64,000 bases of DNA from JADLGH01 sp964586675 (GTDB lineage Bacteria; Desulfobacterota_D; UBA1144; Nemesobacterales; UBA2774), in assembly GCA_964586675.1 (NCBI GenBank), contig CAZPHQ010000016.1, forward strand, positions 1 to 64,000. Direction: 5' to 3'. Position 1 is the stretch's first letter, and each line of letters begins with the position of its first letter. Below, one piece after another: positions 17,297 through 25,530 of this stretch. A program made the position numbers and the translations under genes. The notes under the pieces were generated by a model, which made no database searches, had not been told where the DNA came from, and saw only the letters and a list, made by a program, of their open reading frames with translations.

Positions 17297-17448
17297 CAAT
17301 AAAAGAGCCCGGGGGAGATGATTCCAAATCTTGTTTCTCGTTAAAGGAGGATTTGAATCAAAAGAGGTATGGAGAGTCTCTCCTCCCCCGGACTGTTTCC
17401 TCGTTGCACTTAATAGTATAGCCGAAAATTCCCCCGCGTCGTTTTTTT
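17297..17448 (+). ncRNA. Candidate structured RNA of unknown type
   Basis: Downstream of a near-consensus promoter, CCGGGGGAG (17309-17317) pairs perfectly with CTCCCCCGG (17383-17391). Nested inside, GATTC-C-AAATC (about 17320-17330) pairs with GATTTGAATC (about 17350-17359) with one bulge, leaving a loop that exposes AAAGGAG. A second partner for the 5' strand, TCCCCCG (about 17430-17436), lies just before seven T residues (17442-17448), so two exclusive folds are possible, the second terminator-like. I do not see tmRNA, SRP RNA, RNase P or a known riboswitch core. It could be a free small RNA, a 6S-like RNA, or a long leader of the dehydrogenase gene. Confidence 0.4.
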
Positions 17449-17653
17449 CGTAGCTCCTTGTAATCGTACCGAGTACGCGACTTTATAGCCGGTGCATTGC
17501 CCGAATACTGTAGAGTGTCGGATAATCGGACGGGATTTCTCTCCCAGATCGGCGCTCACCGAATAATTAATGAAAAGACGGCGGCGGGTTATGTCGAGGC
17601 ATGAGCGTTGCAGTGTCAGGTGCTGGAATAAAAAACAGGGGAGGTAGACGCGC

Positions 17654-18709
17654 ATGATGAGAGCCAACGTTTTCAAGGACGTGAACAAATCCGGCCTCGT
17701 GGATAAACCGGTCCCGAAGGCTGGGCCGGGCGAGGCTGTGATAAAGGTTACGCTCACCACGATCTGCGGCACCGACGTTCATATCGTTAAGGGCGAGTTC
17801 CCTGTGAGCGAGGGGCTCACGATAGGGCACGAGCCCATAGGCGTGATACACGAGCTCGGCGACGGTGTCACGGGATACACAGTCGGCCAACGGGTGGCTG
17901 TAAACGCGATCACACCGTGCGGGGTCTGCAACTACTGCCTGTCGGCGAACTGGTCGCAGTGCGGGGGATTTCTCGGCGGGTGGAAGCTCGGGAACACTAT
18001 AGACGGATGCCAGGCGGATTACGTGAAGATACCGGCGGCCATGGCGAACTTGGCCCCGATACCTGAAGAGCTCTCGGACGAGGACGTTCTCCTCACGACG
18101 GACATATTCTCGACGGGGCTTTCGGGGGCCGAGAGCGCGGAGATAAAGGTCGGCGATACGGTCGCGGTATTCGGGCAGGGGCCGATAGGGCTCGGCGCTG
18201 TCGCGGGGGCGAGGCTCAAGGGGGCGTCGCTCGTTATCGGCGTCGATACGATCCCCTCGCGCATGAAGATGGCGAAGAAGATGGGCGCCGACGTGATGAT
18301 AGATTTCAGGAAGTCGGACCCTGTGAAAGAAATCCTCGGCATAACGAACGGGAGGGGCGTCGACGTGGCCATAGAGGCATTGGGCCTGCAGGCGACGTTC
18401 GAGAACGCTGTGAAATCGACGCGGGTCGGCGGCACTATATCTAGCCTCGGTGTTTACCCGGGCGACATGGCGAGCATCGGGCTCCCGAACAAGGACTTCG
18501 GGTTCGGCCTCGCGGATAAAAGAATCGTCTCGACCCTCTGCCCGGGCGGGAAGGAGCGCATGAGGCGGCTTATGGAGCTCGTCAAAAACGAGAGGGTGAA
18601 CCTCCGCCAGCTGATAACTCACCGCTTCACGCTCGACGAAATAGACGAGGCTTATGAGCTGTTCTCGTCGCAGGGGGACGGCGTGATAAAAGTGGCGATA
18701 GCGCCGTAG
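17654..18709 (+). CDS. Zinc-dependent alcohol dehydrogenase, secondary-alcohol type
   Basis: Encodes 351 aa of the medium-chain dehydrogenase family. Catalytic zinc site: C38 in ICGTDVH and H59-E60 in the GHE motif. A cysteine-rich lobe CGVCNYC...C resembles the structural zinc loop. The Rossmann motif is GQGPIGLGAVAGA. Similarity in layout to the clostridial isopropanol dehydrogenase (GGWKLGN, MITD-like TTDIFSTG, LCPGGKERM) suggests secondary alcohols or related substrates, but this is inference. GGGGAGG precedes the ATG. A weak promoter TTGTAA/TTTATA lies at 17458-17487, and a structured RNA candidate lies upstream. Confidence 0.87.
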   Translation: MMRANVFKDVNKSGLVDKPVPKAGPGEAVIKVTLTTICGTDVHIVKGEFPVSEGLTIGHEPIGVIHELGDGVTGYTVGQRVAVNAITPCGVCNYCLSANWSQCGGFLGGWKLGNTIDGCQADYVKIPAAMANLAPIPEELSDEDVLLTTDIFSTGLSGAESAEIKVGDTVAVFGQGPIGLGAVAGARLKGASLVIGVDTIPSRMKMAKKMGADVMIDFRKSDPVKEILGITNGRGVDVAIEALGLQATFENAVKSTRVGGTISSLGVYPGDMASIGLPNKDFGFGLADKRIVSTLCPGGKERMRRLMELVKNERVNLRQLITHRFTLDEIDEAYELFSSQGDGVIKVAIAP

Positions 18710-18756
18710 TGATGAAGCACGGCGTGGCATAGCCGGTTCCGCTGATCGACGTACCA

Positions 18757-18782
18757 GGGATTCTTTCTGTGGGGCGAATCCC
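18757..18782 (+). terminator. Hairpin between dehydrogenase and DUF475 genes
   Basis: GGGATTC (18757-18763) and GAATCCC (18776-18782) form a seven-pair stem with a 12-base loop, followed by CCTCTT. It may end the dehydrogenase message or be a leader hairpin of the membrane protein gene. Confidence 0.3.
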
Positions 18783-18832
18783 CTCTTGCAATCGCGCGTG
18801 CGTAGTGGACAATAGTAGCTAACCCTACGCAT

Positions 18833-19777
18833 ATGCTGGAAGCGGTCATAATCATTATCGGCCTCACCGTGTTCGAGATAGTCTCGAGCGTCGATAATGC
18901 TGTCGTCAATGCGCACGTTCTCAGGACGATGACCGACCGTTTCAGGCGGTTCTTTCTCCTCTGGGGCATGCTCATTGCCGTTTTCGTCCTCCGGGGGATT
19001 CTCCCGTTCCTCATCCTTTGGATAGCCAACCCCGACCTCTCTTTCATGCAGCTCCTGACGCTGGCTTTTTCGGGAGACACCCGCGCCATAGAGGATTCGC
19101 TCGCGCATTCGAAGCACTACCTGCTTCTCGGCGGCGGGATGTACCTCTTCCTGGTTTTTCTCTCGTGGATATTCATGGAGGAGAAAAAATACGTCTTCCC
19201 TGTCGAGCCCTTCATACACAGGCATTCGGTGTGGTTCTACGCTGTGACGTCGGTCCTGTTCACCGTCGTCGTCTACGTATCCCTGAGTTTCGATCCGTTC
19301 CTGGCCTTCGCGGCATCTGTCGGCACCACGGCGTTCTTCATCACGGACGGCTTCAAGAAAAACGCCGAGGCCAAGGAGAAGGAGCTCCTCGACCCTGCGA
19401 TGAGCGGGTGGAGCAAGGTGTTTTACCTGGAGGTGCTCGACGCGTCGTTTTCAATCGATGGTGTGATCGGAGCATTCGCGTTCACGCTCTCGATCCCGCT
19501 GATACTCATCGGGAACGGCATAGGGGCGTTCGTCGTGAGGGAGGTTACTGTCAGGGGTATAGACTGGATATCGAAATACGCCTATCTCAAGAACGGGGCA
19601 ATGTATTCGATAGGCATACTCGGCGCGATAATGACGCTCGAAAGCTTCGGCGTAGAGGCGCCGTTCTGGCTCGCGCCGCTCTCCACGGTAATAATTCTGA
19701 CGGTGTTCATGTACCTCTCGTGGCGCGAGATAAAGCTGAACGGGGATAACGGCGCCGGGACGGAAGGGAAGGGCTGA
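18833..19777 (+). CDS. DUF475 (TerC-like) integral membrane protein
   Basis: Encodes 314 aa with eight or so hydrophobic segments. The motifs FEIVSSVDNAVVNA near the N terminus and EVLDASFSIDGVIGAFAF in the second half form the paired acidic, membrane-embedded signatures of the DUF475/TerC superfamily, whose members include metal-ion (for example manganese) exporters. Transported ion is unknown here. It appears to be transcribed alone. I looked for a manganese riboswitch upstream and did not find its conserved core. Confidence 0.85.
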   Translation: MLEAVIIIIGLTVFEIVSSVDNAVVNAHVLRTMTDRFRRFFLLWGMLIAVFVLRGILPFLILWIANPDLSFMQLLTLAFSGDTRAIEDSLAHSKHYLLLGGGMYLFLVFLSWIFMEEKKYVFPVEPFIHRHSVWFYAVTSVLFTVVVYVSLSFDPFLAFAASVGTTAFFITDGFKKNAEAKEKELLDPAMSGWSKVFYLEVLDASFSIDGVIGAFAFTLSIPLILIGNGIGAFVVREVTVRGIDWISKYAYLKNGAMYSIGILGAIMTLESFGVEAPFWLAPLSTVIILTVFMYLSWREIKLNGDNGAGTEGKG

Positions 19778-19886
19778 GGCAATATTGGGCGACGGAGCGT
19801 ACAACTGCCTTATCGTGATGTAATATATTCCCCGGGTGAGGGAAGGCCCTCCAGCCAGTTTAAAGACGACAAAAGAGGATAGAAAG

Positions 19887-20069
19887 ATGAAATGGATTAT
19901 CGCCGCCGTGATGATTTTATTCTGCGCCGGGTGCGCGGGTTCAGGCTACGACTGGGGCAGGGAGCAGGAGATGCGCGGCGAGAGAAGGATGGACTGCACG
20001 GGTACAAAATCCACAAATGAAGCAGCTAACATCACCAACTGCCCACGGATCCGGCCGGACGGGGAGTGA
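19887..20069 (+). CDS. Small putative lipoprotein
   Basis: Encodes 60 aa from the ATG at 19887, supported by AGAGGA seven bases upstream. MKWIIAAVMILFCAGC is a lipoprotein signal with the acylated Cys at 16; the mature part is about 45 aa, polar, with two further Cys residues that could form a disulfide. No family recognised. It converges on the AT-rich gene at 20086. Confidence 0.65.
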   Translation: MKWIIAAVMILFCAGCAGSGYDWGREQEMRGERRMDCTGTKSTNEAANITNCPRIRPDGE

Positions 20070-20085
20070 GAGTCAATTGTTTTCC

Positions 20086-21165
20086 TTAACCTCTTGCATT
20101 GCTCTTGGCATTGCGGATTGTTTCCCTGACAAGATGTTTTAATCTTTTTACATTTTTGTCGGATAATGGAGTTTTCCAAAGCCCCTGCTTGAGCCAAAGC
20201 CCACTCTTCCTGATATTTTCCACAGTCGAATATCTCCCGAGCCATTTTTCCGATGGGTGGCAAATGGTACATTTCGATACCGAAGAGATTATCCTGGATT
20301 CCAATTCCAACCTTTCCCTTTTGCTATCTACTTCAATAACTGCGATGCTGAACTTCGATTGGATATATTTAGTTACAACTTTTTCGAATTCCTTTCTCCG
20401 CTTCTCGTCTTCAGGATTTTGATATTTCTCTCTCTCGGCTTTTTTTGTTAGATCCTTTTCCCAATATTCAAGTAATGGATCTCTTCTCTTGTTTAAAATT
20501 GCTCTTCCTATATTTTTTCTGAAGATGCTTCTATCTTTGTTCTCGGTCAGAAAATGCTCCGTCAATCGGGAAGTAAGGAGACCATTTCCATTGTGTGTGC
20601 CGACTCTCACAATTCTCATGTTCTGATGAGCGGATTCTCCCTTTTCGTAGAGAAGATAAATACCGTTCTTCGGCAGGCTGTAATCCTTGAAAGGGAATCT
20701 GTATTTTGGTAATGAATCGAATACCTCATGTATTCTTTCGCAATTATCGTAATTTCTGGTTTTTACGGTTAGCCATTTAAGGCGTTCTCCGATTCTCTTT
20801 CTTTTAAGAGGAGTTTCAGCTTTTGGTAAGTGCTTATTCAAATATTTTGCATAGTTTGCACCCGCCAGGATAATGAATCGATCTTTTCCGAGTTCCGATT
20901 CCTCCTTCAAACTCTCTATTACTTTTTCGGCCCATTTTTCAATCCTTGCCGGTGACATGTCATTCAAAGATTGATCATAAGGTCTGACCGCTCTGGTTAG
21001 AGGGAGCAGATGATGCTTTGCGGATAGAATAAATATCTTGTCAGGATTCAAAGAAGAAGCATATGCCAGGCTTTTCCTGAAAAGCGGACTCGTATACAAG
21101 TCCTGAGCTTTGGCTTTTTTCTTGAGTTTTTGGCTGCCGCATGAAATTAATACTATTGTCTTCAT
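20086..21165 (-). CDS. DUF6884-like plus GIY-YIG-like nuclease protein, AT-rich
   Basis: Encodes 359 aa in two parts. Residues 1-130 resemble DUF6884/YaaA-type proteins (ISCGSQKL, YTSPLFRKSLAYA, ILSAKHHLLPL, YDQSLND). Residues about 160-345 resemble a GIY-YIG family: GIYLLYEKGE (168-177), VRVGTH, R200 in SRLTEH, SIFRKNIGRAIL, a likely catalytic Glu in LELESRII, then WLGRYS and RKSGLW. Predicted role: a nucleic-acid nuclease with an unknown N-terminal enzyme or sensor domain. The gene is clearly more AT-rich than its neighbours, pointing to horizontal transfer. It lies 33 bases downstream of a helicase-nuclease on the same strand. Partner and function are not known. Confidence 0.75.
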   Translation of the reverse strand: MKTIVLISCGSQKLKKKAKAQDLYTSPLFRKSLAYASSLNPDKIFILSAKHHLLPLTRAVRPYDQSLNDMSPARIEKWAEKVIESLKEESELGKDRFIILAGANYAKYLNKHLPKAETPLKRKRIGERLKWLTVKTRNYDNCERIHEVFDSLPKYRFPFKDYSLPKNGIYLLYEKGESAHQNMRIVRVGTHNGNGLLTSRLTEHFLTENKDRSIFRKNIGRAILNKRRDPLLEYWEKDLTKKAEREKYQNPEDEKRRKEFEKVVTKYIQSKFSIAVIEVDSKRERLELESRIISSVSKCTICHPSEKWLGRYSTVENIRKSGLWLKQGLWKTPLSDKNVKRLKHLVRETIRNAKSNARG

Positions 21166-21198
21166 CTATTCCACTTTGAAGTCAGGCTCCTTTTGCGT

Positions 21199-24100
21199 CT
21201 AAGTCTTCCCATCCAGCAGATCGTCTTCGAATTGTTTGATACCTTTCAGGTCTTTCGAGTATTTGCTCACGTCGGGGAAGTCGAGGTTCATTATCTTTCC
21301 GTAGACGATGGAGGCGAGCTTCGTGATGCGCTCGTAGTCTTCCCTGTTTATGTCGAGAGGGAGGTCGATGAGCGCGCCGTCGAGATGCTCGATGAATTCG
21401 AGCACGCCCCTGTTAACTTTATACTCCGCGTAATCGCGCGAATTCTCGACGAGTATCTTGTAGAAGAGTATCTGGTTTCTGTACTGGTGCATCTGTGCCG
21501 GCTCGTACTGGCCGGCGCCTTTCCAGTCGGGCTTGGCCTTGCCAGTTTTGTAGTCGTGTACGACGGCCTCGCCGCCCGAAGTTATCATCTTGTCGATCTT
21601 TCCCGTGAGGCGCGCGTCTTCGACGACGACCCCCTGCGCGTCGAAGTTAAGCTCGGAGTGGTGCTCGGCTTTAAACCCTTCGAGCTTCTTCTCGAAGAAT
21701 ATCGTCAGCATGTCCTTTCCGCGCTTTGAATATTTCGCGTAGTCCCTGTCGCCGAGTCTTTCTCCCCTTAGCTCCTCGTCGAAGCGGTTAAGAAGAAACT
21801 CGACTGACGGGTAGCCTCCGCCGTTGTTCCGGAGGTGAAGATGTATCTCGTGCATGACGCGGTGAACGGCCGAGCCGTACGATCCCGCCGCACTCTTGGC
21901 CTGGGGGAATCTCAGAAGATTCTGCATGAAGAAGAGGCGAGGGCCGCCGCTTCTCACGTCGAGAAAATTGTTCAGGTGCGTTACGCTGAGCTTGTAGTCT
22001 TTGAGTATCGGCTCGAGGACGGAGTTTTCATCGAGGACCACCGGCGGGGCGTGGAACGCCTCCCACGACGTCTCCAGCACTTCCGCATCGTCCGGAAGCG
22101 GTGCTATGCCCTCACTGTCTACGGCACACGTCAGCATGGCGCGGAGGTTTTTCTTTTCCGCGTCGTCGATGGAAGGGGGAGTGATAAACCCGAGCCGCGA
22201 CGATTCCTTGCCGCTGTCTTTCGTCTCGTACGAGGTCAGGAACAGATTGCTCTTCGCACGCGTTACGGCGACGTAAAAGAGCCTCAGCTTGTCGTCGGTA
22301 TCGTCGCTCGCCGGCGCTATGGGGAGGTTGGGCGGGAACTGAAGGTTCGACGACTTTCCGGCGCCTGCCCATATGTCGTGCTGGCAGCTCAGTATAAATA
22401 CGGTGTCGAATTCGAGACCCTTGGCCCCGTGCGCCGTGAGCAGGCTCACCGCGTTTCCCGAGTTAAGGAAAACGCTGTTGTCGATGAGCGGAACCTTGTT
22501 TTTAAGGTGAAGGTCGACGAATGCGGCGAGATCGTCGACGCCGAGCACTTCGGCTTTTTTGTATTCCCTTAGCGCCTCGACGAATGTCCGGAGGCAAGAT
22601 AGAAATCTTGTGTATTCGAGCTTGTTCTCCTCTAGCTTTTTTTCGCCGAAGTAATATTCCTTGAACGGGGAGACAAATCTCCCGGAGCCGCCCTCGTATT
22701 CCCCGCTGTCGTCGTCCCCGTCGTCGGGGGCCTGGGCTGCGTCCGCCCCCATGAGGAGGTCGAGCACACGCTCAAGCGTATCGTGCTTCGATACCTCGCC
22801 CACGTAAATGAAGAAGTCGGCGATGTCGCGGACGCGCCTGTCCTCGTGCTCGGCCATCACATCGAGCCAGTAGCGCCTCCCGCGCGCGGCCTCCCTCGAA
22901 ATCCCCCAGACCGCCTTTCTGCTGAGGCCCCAGAACGGGTAGCTAAGTATCTCGGGCAGAAGATCGTCGGCGTCTTCCTTTCTCTTCCTTCCGAGGCTGG
23001 CGGCGAACTCTGTCATGCGTATGAGCTGCCTTACGTGCGGCTCGTCGAGGACATTGTTGAATCTTTCGTATGTGAGCGGCACGCCGAGGCTGCCGAGGAC
23101 TTTAGCCAGCTCGGCGAGATCGTCGTGGCGGCGCGTTATGACGGCTATCTCGTCGGGCGATTTCCCGGCGTCCATGAGGCGTTTTATCTCGGCCGCGGCG
23201 AAGTGATGCTCGTGGAGGCGCGAGGGGAAGGTGAGCGATATTATCCTCCCGGGAAGGACGCTGCCGTTGGCCGGAGTTATCTTCTTGTCTATCTCGCTTA
23301 CGCGCTTCACAAGGCGGTTTTCCGCGCCTTCGATGATGTACTCCGCAACTTCGAGCACGTCCTCCGTCGAGCGGTAGTTCGACGTTATGGTTATTATCTC
23401 CGCGCCTGGGTAGGTTTCGGTAAATTCGAGCAGGTTCGCAAGCTCGGCGCCCTGGAATTTGTATATCGACTGGTCGTCGTCGCCGACGGCCATGACGTTC
23501 GGCCCCCTGCCGTTCCCCCCCTCGCCCGCGACGAGGCGGAGGAGCTTCATCTGCGCGCCGTTCGTGTCCTGGAACTCGTCGACGAGAATGTACTCATAGC
23601 GGTCGCGTATGCGCTCCGCGAGAGCGGGGTTCTTTTCGATGGCCTCGATGGTCTGGATGATCATGTCGTCGTAGTCGTAATACATCATTTTGTGGATGCG
23701 ATCCTGGTAGCTCTCGTAGAGACCGGCCAGCGCGTAGAGCTTGTCCGTGTGCCCGGAGCTCTTGTGTATGCGGCTACCGTCGGCACCCTTTTCGGTGTAT
23801 TTCGTTTTCCACTTGGAGGCGGGCGTGTTCGTCCCCCCGCCGAGCTCGGAAAGAAGGCCCGAGAGCGAGTCGCCGAGCACCTTGAGGACGGACGACACTC
23901 CGGGGTAGGGCGAGCCCGGGTCGCTCGCCGCGAGCTCGTCCAGCATCTGCCTGATGTCGTCCGCCGTCCGCTTCGATACCGTTTCGCCGAAGACTCGGTG
24001 GATAAGCGGATTAAGAATTCCGTAGGCCTCTTCGTTCTGCGCGATTATCTCCCTGAAATCGCCGGGCGTGAGTCCTGCTTTCTTCAGCTTGCCGATCGCC

Positions 24101-24561
24101 GTGGTCGCGCTGTCGAGGAAGTTGTACTTTCCTTCGGGATTGACCGAATAAATGGGGTTATCGTGAGGTAGCGCGCCGATGAGGTCTTCGAGTATTTCGA
24201 GGCGCGAGACGTCGTCGAGGGGGTAAAACCTCGATCCGCCGTAGAAATATTCGGGATAGCTCCCGATTATCTCGACGCCGAAGCTGTGGAACGTGTGTAT
24301 GGCGAGCCTGTAGGCATCCCGGCCTATGAGTCCCGAGAGCCGCTGCCTCATGTTGTAGGCCGCGGCGTTGGTGAACGTGAGGCAGAGAATGCTTCCCGGG
24401 GAGACGCCGGTTTTTTGCAGGATGTTGACCGTGCGAAGGCCGAGGATCTCGGTTTTCCCGGTGCCGGGCCCCGCGACGACCAGCAGCGGCCCTTCGATGT
24501 GGTCGACGGCCTTTTTCTGCTCGGGGTTCAGTTTCTCGTATCGTTTCTCGAATTCGCTCAT
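21199..24561 (-). CDS. UvrD/Rep-family helicase with C-terminal RecB-type nuclease domain
   Basis: Encodes 1120 aa. Superfamily 1A helicase: Walker A GPGTGKT at residues 31-37, Walker B VDEFQDTNGAQ, GDDDQSIYKFQGA, and AVTRAKSNLFL near the end of the motor. The last 280 residues look like a PD-(D/E)xK nuclease: TGKIDKM, VHDYKTGK, then QYRNQILFYKILVE. It probably unwinds and trims DNA ends in repair, like an AddAB/RecB-type enzyme, or acts in a defence setting. Base composition is that of the host genome. A possible operon with the AT-rich GIY-YIG-like gene 33 bases downstream. Confidence 0.88.
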   Translation of the reverse strand: MSEFEKRYEKLNPEQKKAVDHIEGPLLVVAGPGTGKTEILGLRTVNILQKTGVSPGSILCLTFTNAAAYNMRQRLSGLIGRDAYRLAIHTFHSFGVEIIGSYPEYFYGGSRFYPLDDVSRLEILEDLIGALPHDNPIYSVNPEGKYNFLDSATTAIGKLKKAGLTPGDFREIIAQNEEAYGILNPLIHRVFGETVSKRTADDIRQMLDELAASDPGSPYPGVSSVLKVLGDSLSGLLSELGGGTNTPASKWKTKYTEKGADGSRIHKSSGHTDKLYALAGLYESYQDRIHKMMYYDYDDMIIQTIEAIEKNPALAERIRDRYEYILVDEFQDTNGAQMKLLRLVAGEGGNGRGPNVMAVGDDDQSIYKFQGAELANLLEFTETYPGAEIITITSNYRSTEDVLEVAEYIIEGAENRLVKRVSEIDKKITPANGSVLPGRIISLTFPSRLHEHHFAAAEIKRLMDAGKSPDEIAVITRRHDDLAELAKVLGSLGVPLTYERFNNVLDEPHVRQLIRMTEFAASLGRKRKEDADDLLPEILSYPFWGLSRKAVWGISREAARGRRYWLDVMAEHEDRRVRDIADFFIYVGEVSKHDTLERVLDLLMGADAAQAPDDGDDDSGEYEGGSGRFVSPFKEYYFGEKKLEENKLEYTRFLSCLRTFVEALREYKKAEVLGVDDLAAFVDLHLKNKVPLIDNSVFLNSGNAVSLLTAHGAKGLEFDTVFILSCQHDIWAGAGKSSNLQFPPNLPIAPASDDTDDKLRLFYVAVTRAKSNLFLTSYETKDSGKESSRLGFITPPSIDDAEKKNLRAMLTCAVDSEGIAPLPDDAEVLETSWEAFHAPPVVLDENSVLEPILKDYKLSVTHLNNFLDVRSGGPRLFFMQNLLRFPQAKSAAGSYGSAVHRVMHEIHLHLRNNGGGYPSVEFLLNRFDEELRGERLGDRDYAKYSKRGKDMLTIFFEKKLEGFKAEHHSELNFDAQGVVVEDARLTGKIDKMITSGGEAVVHDYKTGKAKPDWKGAGQYEPAQMHQYRNQILFYKILVENSRDYAEYKVNRGVLEFIEHLDGALIDLPLDINREDYERITKLASIVYGKIMNLDFPDVSKYSKDLKGIKQFEDDLLDGKT

Positions 24562-24689
24562 TGTGATTTCGGGGTGCGTCGCCGCTGCTCGGCGGCCGCG
24601 TACGCTTGCGGGGGCATTGAAAAAGATTATGGTTTCGGAGGACGCGCGTCAAGCGAGGAGAGGGAATTGCGGCTGTTGTGCGAAAGGTG

Positions 24690-25525
24690 AAACATTAATC
24701 CCACTTTGTCCAAGTGTGATAAAAACACTGGATTCCCGACCCGGCTTCGCCCGTGGGCTACGCCGTGGCAGGTACAAGCTTGATACTAAAGAAGGCGGGT
24801 TCTGTGCGGTACTGGATGAACGTTTGTGCAGCGAGGTGGCGGCGTCCAATTCCTCACTCGTTCGGAATTGTTGGGAATGACAGAAGCGAGGTGATTCCTC
24901 GCTCATCGGAACCGTTGGGAATGGCGAAGCGAAAAGATTAAATCCCCCCTTTTCGCTTTGATTCGGGGCGTACACTGTACTGGATGAACGTCGAGAAAGT
25001 AAGCAGCGGCGTCCAATTCCTCACTCGCTCGGAATTGTTCCCCCTTTTTCTAAGGGGGACTTTAAAAGATCAAAGACAAAGGACGTGATCCTGAAACAAG
25101 TTCAGGATGACTGATTAAAAACGTGGATTCCCGATACAAGCATTCGGGAATGACAAACTATAAGGACGACTAATTAAAAGAGGATTGCCGCGGTCGCGTA
25201 AAGCACTACCTCGCAATGACGGATTGAAAGACGAGATTCTGAAAGTTTTGGTTTGTGTCGCTAATGGAGCAGTACTAGATAACCCTCGATGCAGTCAGTC
25301 GAGTGCTCTCGATTCCTCGCTTGCTCGAAATCGTAGTTCAGAATGACAGAAAGGGGTCTCGCGGCTGAGCGTCGCGAGGGCGGATTCATACACGCGTGGC
25401 GTGATTCCTCGCTCGCTCGGAACCGTTGGGAATGGCACACACGTAGTGTGTTTCTCGACGTAGCACGTTCGGCGGTTCATTCACCGGAAGCGCGGCGGGT
25501 GGCGTAGCAATGCGTTACTACTGCG
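24690..25525. repeat. Mosaic intergenic repeat cluster 3
   Basis: About 970 bases separate two minus-strand genes. Recognisable units: TGATACTAAAGAAG...GTACTGGATGAACGT (24780-24822, matching about 32425-32462, and partly 24965-24990), TCCCCC-N9-GGGGGA (25039-25059), a CCTGAA/TTCAGG hairpin (25089-25108), GGATTCCCGA/GAATGACA (25125-25157), GATTGCC/CTCGCAATGAC (25183-25225), and a long unit at 25233-25351 that recurs at 32118-32237. TTCCTCGCTCGCTCG tracts are repeated several times. No gene is credible here. Confidence 0.75.
25435..25513 (+). repeat. Two-hairpin dispersed element, copy C (5' half)
   Basis: CACACAC-GTA-GTGTGTTTCTCGACG, then TAGCACGTTCGGCGGTTCAT and CACCGGAAGCGCGGCGGGTG. It matches the first half of copies A (4204) and D (31577). 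The second hairpin and tail are missing; the copy ends near the 3' end of the GH63-like gene. Confidence 0.7.
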
Positions 25526-25530
25526 GCCAG

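Noticed and set aside
17369..17413. Short frames inside the candidate RNA (for example MESLSSPGLFPRCT)
   Set aside because: Too short, no recognisable product, and they run through the paired strands of the structure.
18710..18832. Manganese (yybP-ykoY) riboswitch upstream of the DUF475 gene
   Set aside because: The conserved core sequences of that riboswitch are not present; only a simple hairpin is seen.
17567..19225. Long minus-strand frame of 552 codons opposite the dehydrogenase and DUF475 genes
   Set aside because: Shadow frame produced by high GC at third codon positions of two recognisable plus-strand genes; no domain or ribosome site.
24690..25525. CRISPR array
   Set aside because: The repeats are different from one another, irregularly spaced, and lack unique spacers of constant length; no cas genes are in the window.
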